From Cronobacter malonaticus LMG 23826 (GTDB lineage: Bacteria; Pseudomonadota; Gammaproteobacteria; Enterobacterales; Enterobacteriaceae): a DNA stretch of 64,000 nt. The translations under genes were made by a program, and so were the position numbers. The stretch is from contig NZ_CP013940.1 of assembly GCF_001277215.2 (NCBI RefSeq), positions 2,852,001 to 2,916,000 of the forward strand, written 5' to 3'. This document shows, in pieces, positions 58,592-64,000 of the stretch. Position 1 is the first letter of the stretch, and every line of letters starts with the position of its first letter. The notes beneath the pieces are model-generated. The model did not search any database, was not told the DNA's origin, and worked only from the letters and a program-made list of their open reading frames with translations.

Positions 58592-59260
58592 ATGCAGACC
58601 ACCCTCACTTCATTCACCTTCGCCGGCCACACGCTCTGGCGCGTTGATTTCGCTTCCGACACTTTCACACCTGCCGATCTGCTGTGGCTGCCGCACCACG
58701 CCATGCTGGCGAATGCTGTCGCGCGGCGTCAGGCTGAGCATCTGGCGGGCCGTATCGCTGCCGTCGCCGCACTGCGCGCGGCTGGCGCGCCATTCTCCCC
58801 GCCCGGCATCGGTGCGCACCGCGAACCGCGCTGGCCCGCTGGGTTTACCGGCAGCATTACGCACACCGGCCACCGCGCCTGGGCTGCGGTTATTACCACG
58901 CCGGGTGGCATCGGGATTGACGCTGAAAATCTGATGGACGCCCAGACGGCGCGCGAGCTGGCACCCGGCATTATCGACAACGAAGAACGCGCGCTGCTGG
59001 CCCGCACACCGCTGCCTTTCGCCTGCGCCCTGACGCTGGCGTTTTCCGCTAAAGAGAGCCTTTTTAAAGCGCTGTTCCCGCAGGTGGGCGACTGGTTCGG
59101 TTTTGATTGCGCGAAAGTCGTCGCGCTGGACGACCAGCAATTAACGCTGCGCCTCGCCTGCCCGCTCGGGCCGTTCACGCAAGCGCAATGCTTTACGCTG
59201 CACTGGCGTCAGGAGGCGCAGCAGATCCTCACGCTTGTGAACGCGCCCGGAAGTGGCTGA
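58592..59260 (+). CDS. entD: Enterobactin synthase phosphopantetheinyl transferase EntD
   Basis: EntD attaches 4'-phosphopantetheine to the carrier domains of EntF and EntB. Motifs are GSITHTGHRAW, GIGIDAEN (metal-binding Asp/Glu), and FSAKESLFKAL. It has 222 residues from ATG 58592, which gives MQTTLTSFTFAGHTL aligned to E. coli; an in-frame ATG at 58556 gives 234 residues but lacks both conservation and a ribosome site. The 3' end overlaps the convergent GNAT gene by 32 bases. Confidence 0.88.
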   Translation: MQTTLTSFTFAGHTLWRVDFASDTFTPADLLWLPHHAMLANAVARRQAEHLAGRIAAVAALRAAGAPFSPPGIGAHREPRWPAGFTGSITHTGHRAWAAVITTPGGIGIDAENLMDAQTARELAPGIIDNEERALLARTPLPFACALTLAFSAKESLFKALFPQVGDWFGFDCAKVVALDDQQLTLRLACPLGPFTQAQCFTLHWRQEAQQILTLVNAPGSG

Positions 59261-59942
59261 GCGGCTGTTTCTGTACGCCATCGGCGGTAAAATTCTCCGG
59301 CGACAGCCAGGCGCGCAGCGCGGCATCCGCCTGCGGCCATTCGCTATCAAGCAGTGAAAACCACTCGGAATCGCGGTTGCGGCCTTTACGCACCATCATC
59401 TGACGCAGTCGCCCTTCATACGTGAAGCCGAGCCTTTCGGCGGCGCGGCGCGAGGCGGTGTTCATCGAATCGCACTTCCACTCCACGCGGCGGAAACCGT
59501 GCTCAAAGGCGTCGCGCATCAACAGCCACAGCGCCTCGGTGCCGGTGACGCGGTTTTTCATGCGCGGCGACCAGGTCACGTGGCCTATCTCCAGCACGCC
59601 GTTTGCTTTATCAATACGCATAAAGCAGACCAGCCCGACCGCCTCGCCGCGCGCGTTATCCATCACCGCGAAAGGCACCAGCGACGGATCCATCACTTTT
59701 TGCGTCACCCACTCATGGCACTGCGCGAGCGTGTCGGGACGATCGCTTGCAAGCCACGTCCAGTCGCGATCGTCCGGCGCGTCCTGATATGCCGCCAGCA
59801 GCGCGGCGGCGTGCGCGTCGGCATTCAGCGGTGCCAGCGTGCAGTAGCGCCCGGCAAGCGTTGTGCGCTCAGGCATCCGTGCGCCTTTCCAGTCCGGCAC
59901 TGGCGCGCCGACCTGCTGATCGTAATGGTTGAAATAAGCCAC
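59229..59942 (-). CDS. GNAT-family N-acetyltransferase (RimJ/RimL type)
   Basis: This is a predicted acetyltransferase of 237 residues with a GNAT fold. The acetyl-CoA loop resembles NRVTGTEALWLLMRDAF, and CDSMNTASRRAAERLGFTYE is the C-terminal signature. I chose GTG 59942, seven bases after AGGAGG; a GTG at 59948 is too close. The substrate is unknown. E. coli has hokE, not this gene, next to entD. Confidence 0.8.
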   Translation of the reverse strand: MAYFNHYDQQVGAPVPDWKGARMPERTTLAGRYCTLAPLNADAHAAALLAAYQDAPDDRDWTWLASDRPDTLAQCHEWVTQKVMDPSLVPFAVMDNARGEAVGLVCFMRIDKANGVLEIGHVTWSPRMKNRVTGTEALWLLMRDAFEHGFRRVEWKCDSMNTASRRAAERLGFTYEGRLRQMMVRKGRNRDSEWFSLLDSEWPQADAALRAWLSPENFTADGVQKQPLSHFRARSQA

Positions 59943-60124
59943 AAGCACTCCTCCTGATGGTTGTTAATAAAAAGTTATATCAGGAGTGAAACCAGGAAGA
60001 TAGCGATTACGCTGCGGGAAAACCGCCCGCCGGAACTCGGTTTTATCTGAGCGTTTTCACCGCAACTGGATGATTTCGCATGACTATACTTGGAGCAAAC
60101 ACTTTACTGATAAGCGAGCTGCCA

Positions 60125-61240
60125 ATGCCCCTTAAACCGTTTGCCTCTTCCGAACCCTACACTCTGGGCGTTGAACTGGAGCTTCAGGTGGTCAGCCCGC
60201 CCGGTTTTAATTTAAGCCAGGATTCCTCGACGCTGATTAGCGCGCTGGAGAGCCGCGTCACGGCGGGTGAAGTGAAGCACGATATCACCGAAAGCATGCT
60301 GGAAATTGCGACCGGCGTCTGCCGTGATATCAATCAGGTGGCGGCCGAATTCGCCGCCATGCAGCGTGAGATCCTGGCCTGCGCCCAGCAATATCATCTG
60401 ATGATAAGCGGCGGCGGCACGCATCCGTTTCAGAAATGGCAGCGCCAGGAAGTCTGCGCCAGCGAACGTTACGCCCGCACGCTGGAGCTGTTCGGCTATC
60501 TCATCAAGCAGGCCACCGTCTTTGGCCAGCATGTGCATGTGGGCTGCCGCAACGGGGAAGAGGTGATGTATCTGCTGCACGGGCTGTCGCGCTTTGTGCC
60601 GCATTTTGTGGCGCTGTCGGCGTCTTCGCCATATATGCAGGGCGCAGATACCGGGTTTGCCTCCTCAAGACTCAATATTTTCTCGGCCTTCCCGGATAAC
60701 GGCCCGGCCCCGTTTGCCGCCGACTGGACGCAGTTCGAGAACATGTACGCGCGCCTGGAAAGCACGAAGGTCGTGGAGTCGATTAAAGATTTGCACTGGG
60801 ATATTCGCCCGAGCCCCGGCTTTGGCACCGTGGAAGTGCGCGTAATGGATACGCCATTAACGCTGGAGCGCGCCATTAATATCGCCGGATTTATTCAGGC
60901 GATTTCCCACTGGCTGCTGGAAGAACGTCCTTATAAACATAAGGCTGAGGATTACCTGATTTACCGGTTTAACCGTTTTCAGGCCTGCCGTTATGGGCTG
61001 GAGGGTACGCTGACGGATGTTAGCACTGGCGAGCAGCGCACTATTGGCGAGGATATTCTGCGCCTGCTTGATAAACTTGAGCGCTATGCCCGCCCGCTGA
61101 ACGCCAGCAGCGCGCTGGAGGCGATTCACCGCTACGTGAAAAATAACGACAGCGACGTGCATCGCATTCGTGAATTTACCGCCGACGGCGGCTCGCTCTC
61201 CGAGCTGGTGCGCCTGAACGGTGAAATCTGGGCTGCCTGA
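60125..61240 (+). CDS. ybdK: Carboxylate-amine ligase YbdK (GshA-like)
   Basis: YbdK is a glutamate-cysteine-ligase-family enzyme with weak gamma-glutamylcysteine synthetase activity in E. coli; its physiological substrate is unclear. Motifs are [14 protein letters not shown], the metal-binding HDITESMLE, and FGQHVHVGC. It has 371 residues from ATG 60125 ([14 protein letters not shown]), matching E. coli; the frame is open to 60080. Confidence 0.92.
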   Translation: MPLKPFASSEPYTLGVELELQVVSPPGFNLSQDSSTLISALESRVTAGEVKHDITESMLEIATGVCRDINQVAAEFAAMQREILACAQQYHLMISGGGTHPFQKWQRQEVCASERYARTLELFGYLIKQATVFGQHVHVGCRNGEEVMYLLHGLSRFVPHFVALSASSPYMQGADTGFASSRLNIFSAFPDNGPAPFAADWTQFENMYARLESTKVVESIKDLHWDIRPSPGFGTVEVRVMDTPLTLERAINIAGFIQAISHWLLEERPYKHKAEDYLIYRFNRFQACRYGLEGTLTDVSTGEQRTIGEDILRLLDKLERYARPLNASSALEAIHRYVKNNDSDVHRIREFTADGGSLSELVRLNGEIWAA

Positions 61241-61312
61241 AAGGCGCGTTATTCCTGAGCGGCTCCTGACTGGTTAAAGAAATTTACCTTAAATAAGGAG
61301 CCGCCTGCTCGT

Positions 61313-61346
61313 AAAAGCCAGCCATTCACCGCTGGCTTTTCGTTTT
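61313..61346 (+). terminator. Terminator of ybdK
   Basis: AAAAGCCAGC and GCTGGCTTTT enclose eight bases. CGTTTTTC follows, 72 bp after the stop. A second inverted repeat (GCGGCTCC / GGAGCCGC) lies just upstream. Confidence 0.88.
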
Positions 61347-61452
61347 TCTGAAAACACCAGCTAGCTCTTTTTATTCAGAATCATCAAAGCAACACATAAT
61401 AATTCGTCTGCAACCCTGTTGTAACAGGCTAACCGGTTCGCAGTAATTAGTA

Positions 61453-61545
61453 ATGAAAAGTAATGACACCGCCACGCGCAAACAGCTACAAAATATAGTG
61501 GTTTTGCAGGAAGAACCTGTCCATTACTTGATTAATACCGGTTAA
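61453..61545 (+). CDS. Possible 30-residue micro-protein or small-RNA locus
   Basis: ATG 61453 begins MKSNDTATRKQLQNIVVLQE and ends HYLINTG. There is no strong ribosome site. A terminator (61582-61612) follows at once, so a short independent transcript is plausible. Its function, if any, is unknown. Confidence 0.25.
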   Translation: MKSNDTATRKQLQNIVVLQEEPVHYLINTG

Positions 61546-61581
61546 CCCTCTACCATCCGCAGCCACCTGAATACAGGTTTT

Positions 61582-61612
61582 AAGCCGCCCCACCCGCGGC
61601 TTTTTTATTTTT
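61582..61612 (+). terminator. Terminator after the 61453-61545 micro-locus
   Basis: AAGCCGC and GCGGCTT flank a seven-base loop. TTTTATTTTTT follows. Confidence 0.8.
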
Positions 61613-61687
61613 TGTCGTGCAGTCATCTTTGACGGGATATCGCGCTCTGACGGCGCAGTAATTATAACACTCCGCAACTAATGATAG

Positions 61688-61714
61688 TTGACTTAACACA
61701 GCCTCTGATATGCT
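61688..61714 (+). promoter_or_regulatory. Candidate promoter before the 61730 micro-ORF
   Basis: TTGACT (61688-61693), a short 15-bp spacer, and TGATATGCT, an extended -10, at 61706-61714. Confidence 0.4.
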
Positions 61715-61729
61715 CCGGGAGAGCGAAAC

Positions 61730-61822
61730 ATGGAATATAGTTTCGGCGCGAAATGTTTTATTCTTTCGCAAATAAGCGTCTTTGTTATTTCTGTGTGCGC
61801 GTTATTTAATGACGCGCTGTGA
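61730..61822 (+). CDS. Possible 30-residue membrane micro-protein
   Basis: ATG 61730 has GGGAGAG (61717-61723) at suitable spacing. The product MEYSFGAKCFILSQISVFVI continues SVCALFNDAL, with one hydrophobic helix. A hairpin at 61913-61935 could terminate it. No family is recognised. The leader after the proposed promoter would be very short, which weakens the case. Confidence 0.35.
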   Translation: MEYSFGAKCFILSQISVFVISVCALFNDAL

Positions 61823-61912
61823 AAAATAACAGAACGGCCTGTAACGGATTAATACCCCCTGCCAGAAGGATTTGGCACCTTTCCATTGTCCGTCGGTTTC
61901 ATCCAGCAACTC

Positions 61913-61935
61913 AAAAGAGGCATAACGCCTCTTTT
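61913..61935. terminator. Bidirectional terminator after the marR-tssE fusion gene
   Basis: AAAAGAGGC-ATAAC-GCCTCTTTT. It is a perfect nine-base stem lying five bases after the minus-strand stop. Its own A and T arms give T-runs on both strands. Confidence 0.8.
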
Positions 61936-61939
61936 GGGC

Positions 61940-62752
61940 CTACAACGCCTTAAGCGTCGTTTTTTCCGTTTCAGTATCGTAACTGCCGCTGACCACCAGA
62001 CCGACCGGCTCCGGCTGCCAGTAAAGCAAGGCGGCAATCTCAAACAGCAGCGTCGTACCCGGCGTGGACTGCCGCTTCGGGCGCACCACCAGCGATGCGG
62101 AAATAATCCGCGGTTCAAAGCGCAACAACGCGTTGCGGATCGCCTGTTCCACCGCAGCCCAGCTTTGCGGCGTGGCGTATTTCCCGGAAAGCGGCGCCAG
62201 ACCGTGGTTAATCACCGAGTTGACCACAGCGGGATGCCGAACAGGGTCGATAAGCGTCTCAATATTAGTGTTGTTGAGCAACACGTCGATATCGCGTAAC
62301 ACCTGTTTCGCGCCGTTACGGCAGGCTTGCAAAGCCTGGGCATAATGCGTAAGCCCTTGCGAAACCGTCTCACGCTGGTGCGCAGACAGGTTTTTTAGTG
62401 CGGTAATAACACGCTCATTGCCATACTGGTTGATCTTCGCCACCGTCGTTTTCCCTTGCGCAGTAAGACGTAGCAACTTGCTTCTCGCATCATCAGCAGA
62501 ACCCGTTTCCTGTAATTCACCGGCCATAACAAGTTTCGCCAGCATGCGGCTGACGCTGGATTTCTCAAGCCCTAAAACCTGTACCAGATGCGCCGCCGTG
62601 ATCGTGCCGCAATGCTCTGCCTCAAGCAGCGTATGGACAACGGAGGGAGAGTAGTCGGTTGCCGCAAGCGTCTGATTCTTAAAGCCCAGCTCACGCACCA
62701 TCAGACGCGAAGCCACACGGATGTTTTCAACCAGTTGCGGTTCAATTGACAT
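61940..62752 (-). CDS. MarR-family regulator fused to a TssE (gp25)-like domain
   Basis: This is a 270-residue protein in one uninterrupted frame. Residues 1-143 are a MarR-type winged helix (TAAHLVQVLGLEKSSVSRML, then DDARSKLLRLTAQG), of the sort seen in MarR-GNAT bifunctional proteins. Residues 148-263 match TssE, the gp25-like wedge of the type VI baseplate: VLRDIDVLLNNTNIETLIDP, SVINHGLAPLSG, AIRNALLRFEPRI and LLFEIAALLYWQPEPV. No GNAT fold and no other T6SS gene are present. A perfect palindrome sits 18-42 bp upstream of the start, so the DNA-binding half is probably working. IraD is a known regulatory member of the gp25 family, so a non-baseplate role is possible. Confidence 0.85.
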   Translation of the reverse strand: MSIEPQLVENIRVASRLMVRELGFKNQTLAATDYSPSVVHTLLEAEHCGTITAAHLVQVLGLEKSSVSRMLAKLVMAGELQETGSADDARSKLLRLTAQGKTTVAKINQYGNERVITALKNLSAHQRETVSQGLTHYAQALQACRNGAKQVLRDIDVLLNNTNIETLIDPVRHPAVVNSVINHGLAPLSGKYATPQSWAAVEQAIRNALLRFEPRIISASLVVRPKRQSTPGTTLLFEIAALLYWQPEPVGLVVSGSYDTETEKTTLKAL

Positions 62753-62769
62753 TCACATTGCCCTCGAAG

Positions 62770-62794
62770 ATATAGTTGTACAACACAACTATAT
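62770..62794. promoter_or_regulatory. Perfect palindromic operator upstream of the MarR-TssE gene
   Basis: Ten-base arms ATATAGTTGT and ACAACTATAT surround ACAAC. The form TAGTTGT...ACAACTA is typical of MarR operators. It lies between ygaP and the fusion gene, so self-repression is likely. Confidence 0.7.
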
Positions 62795-62830
62795 GACGCG
62801 CGCTATTGCAAGTGAGATTCAAAAGACCCG

Positions 62831-63355
62831 TTATTTATTCCAGGGCATCACGGCCAGCAGTTTCGCCATCCCGCACCAGCCTGTGATGCCAGCGAACATC
62901 AGCCCGGCACCGACGAACGCCGGAATAATATAAAACGCAGGCGTAACCGTCGCGCCCGCGAGCGTGCCGCCGAGCGCCAGCGCGCCAGCAACAATTTGTA
63001 CCTGACGCATCAGCGGTAAGGGCTGGCGGCGGTCAGTAATGACCGGCAAACCCGCCGCTTTCCACGCGTTCAGGCCTCCCTGCATTATCCGCACGTTTGC
63101 CGGGTGCGCTGCCGCTGTCAGTTGCTGTTGAGCTTTCTCCGTGCGCATCCCGCTCTGACAGTGAAAGATGACCATGTCGGTTTGCGCCAGTTCGTCTTTA
63201 TCAAAACAGCCGGGCTGGATTTGCTCCAGCGGTAAAGCGCGGGCACCAGCGAGATGTTCCCGCCGCCACTCATCCTGCCCACGGATATCAATCAGCATGA
63301 TCCTTTGCCCGGAAAGCGCGTTCACTTGCGCAGGCGTAATTAACATTGATGACAT
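62831..63355 (-). CDS. ygaP: Membrane-anchored rhodanese YgaP
   Basis: YgaP is an inner-membrane thiosulfate sulfurtransferase. The rhodanese domain (about residues 5-105) has the active-site Cys in FHCQSGMRT. The C-terminal DUF2892-type pair of helices follows (PLPLMRQVQIVAGALALGG). It has 174 residues, the same as E. coli. One base separates its ATG from the ygaV stop, so the two form an operon. Confidence 0.93.
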   Translation of the reverse strand: MSSMLITPAQVNALSGQRIMLIDIRGQDEWRREHLAGARALPLEQIQPGCFDKDELAQTDMVIFHCQSGMRTEKAQQQLTAAAHPANVRIMQGGLNAWKAAGLPVITDRRQPLPLMRQVQIVAGALALGGTLAGATVTPAFYIIPAFVGAGLMFAGITGWCGMAKLLAVMPWNK

Positions 63356-63356
63356 T

Positions 63357-63662
63357 TTATTCTCCAGGACAGTAAATATTTTTAAGCGTATGCACTACCG
63401 CCACGACCGCCTCGTTTCGGATGTGATAGCGAATAAACCGCGCCTCGCGAACGCCTGCTATCAGCCCTTCCGCTTTCATGCGCGCCAGATGTTGAGAGGT
63501 CGCCGAGGCGCTGAGTCCGCTCATTCGGCACAGCTCACCAGCTTCTGTGCCGGGGTTTTCTATGAGCACGCACAAAATCAGCAACCGCTGCGGGTGGCTT
63601 AGCGTCTTAAGTAGCGCAGCGGCTTTGTTGGCCTGGGTATGTAACGCATTGAGATCGGTCAT
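63357..63662 (-). CDS. ygaV: ArsR-family regulator YgaV
   Basis: YgaV is an ArsR/SmtB-type winged-helix repressor that in E. coli responds to sulfide and tributyltin and controls ygaVP. The HTH includes LSASATSQHLARMKAEGLI. Two cysteines (about 30 and 97) are in positions able to react with persulfide. It has 101 residues. Palindromic operators overlap its upstream region. In E. coli the pair lies elsewhere on the chromosome. Confidence 0.9.
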   Translation of the reverse strand: MTDLNALHTQANKAAALLKTLSHPQRLLILCVLIENPGTEAGELCRMSGLSASATSQHLARMKAEGLIAGVREARFIRYHIRNEAVVAVVHTLKNIYCPGE

Positions 63663-63668
63663 GGTATA

Positions 63669-63706
63669 TAGTTTAGATTATTCTAAATTTAGAAAGTACT
63701 AAACTA
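63669..63706. promoter_or_regulatory. Nested palindromic operators of ygaV
   Basis: TTCTAAATTTAGAA (63681-63694) is a perfect 14-bp palindrome. It lies within TAGTTTAG (63669-63676) and CTAAACTA (63699-63706), a perfect 8-bp inverted repeat. All are 7-44 bp before the ygaV ATG, as expected for self-repression. Confidence 0.65.
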
Positions 63707-63863
63707 TCAGCGGCGATGTCAACCTGCCCTGTACTGCCCCGCCTCGCTCGTTTCATTTGGTTACGTTAACGTTGTGTGACTTTTTCTATTGCCTTCATAC
63801 TTTTGTGATAACAACACGATAACGCTATGACGTACCTTCAAGGATCACAGGGAGATCAAACCA

Positions 63864-64000
63864 ATGCTGCGATCGCTACAGGCGCTCTGCCTGATGAGCT
63901 TTTTTCTGGCGGATGTGCGCGATGGGCTGGGGCCTTTTCTGGGCATTTTTCTGACGGAGCGGCACTGGCGGCCGGATGACATTGGCTTTGTGATGACGGC
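63864..64000 (+). CDS. MFS transporter, N-terminal part only
   Basis: The frame starts at ATG 63864, after GGGAG (63850-63854), and runs off the right edge. The visible 45 residues, MLRSLQALCLMSFFLADVRD then GLGPFLGIFLTERHWRPDDIGFVMT, match the first helix and loop of a major facilitator. The substrate cannot be judged. It is divergent from ygaV. Confidence 0.75.
   Translation, partial: MLRSLQALCLMSFFLADVRDGLGPFLGIFLTERHWRPDDIGFVMT

Noticed and set aside
61241..61850. hokE/sokE-like type I toxin-antitoxin gene
   Set aside because: No frame resembles the Hok protein; only unrelated micro-frames are present.
62312..62752. Reading the marR-tssE gene as two separate genes or a frameshifted pseudogene
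   Set aside because: The frame is continuous, no internal start with a ribosome site was seen near the junction, and an intact operator lies upstream.

Overview
The window is a chromosomal segment of a GC-rich member of the Enterobacteriaceae. Most of it follows the E. coli 13-15 min gene order closely (miaB-ybeZYX-lnt, gltIJKL, leuS-lptE-holA-nadD, rsfS-rlmH-mrdAB-rlpA-dacA-ybeD-lipB-ybeF-lipA-tatE, crcB-cspE-pagP-dcuC-rna, rnk-ybdR-uspG-ahpFC, ybdO-ybdL, entF-ybdZ-fes/fepA-entD-ybdK). Protein identity to E. coli is high, but a palatinose-type alpha-glucosidase operon and a methionine-salvage operon are inserted. That combination fits Cronobacter best. The genus call is an inference from gene content, not from a database search.

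Layout. 1-9422: tRNA modification, the ybeZ-ybeY-corC-lnt operon, and the glutamate/aspartate ABC importer. The importer has a sigma54-type promoter, a CA-rich leader of the GcvB-target type, and an SroC-like intercistronic RNA. 9434-25330: housekeeping genes for leucyl-tRNA synthesis, LPS assembly (lptE), replication (holA), NAD, ribosome silencing and modification, rod-shape peptidoglycan synthesis (mrdA/mrdB/rlpA/dacA) and lipoate (lipB/lipA); cobC is missing. 25349-30877: tatE, an intact ybeM amidase, crcB, a tiny membrane protein, cspE with a terminator-like leader hairpin, pagP, dcuC with an FNR site, and rna. 30897-40741: an accessory block between rna and rnk. It holds a small secreted cysteine-rich protein, the six-gene palE-F-G-K-Q-Z operon (ABC importer plus two GH13 hydrolases), and a divergent GntP-family permease with tandem GntR-type operators.

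40893-50427: rnk, ybdR, uspG, ahpF/ahpC, ybdO, and a methionine-salvage unit (ybdL divergent from mtnBCD) with three tandem met boxes between them. 50446-50590 is a cluster of REP-like repeats. It sits exactly where E. coli carries fepE to ybdH, so only entF-ybdZ-fes and fepA-entD remain here. 54757-61240: the rest of that enterobactin block, a GNAT acetyltransferase and ybdK.

61241-64000 leaves E. coli synteny. It contains two possible micro-genes, then the most unusual gene of the window: a 270-residue protein with an N-terminal MarR winged helix and a C-terminal domain that reads like the type VI secretion baseplate protein TssE (gp25 family), preceded by a perfect 10-bp-arm palindrome. 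It is followed by ygaP/ygaV (sulfur-responsive rhodanese and ArsR-type regulator) and the start of an MFS transporter. No tRNA, rRNA, insertion sequence, prophage or CRISPR array was seen.
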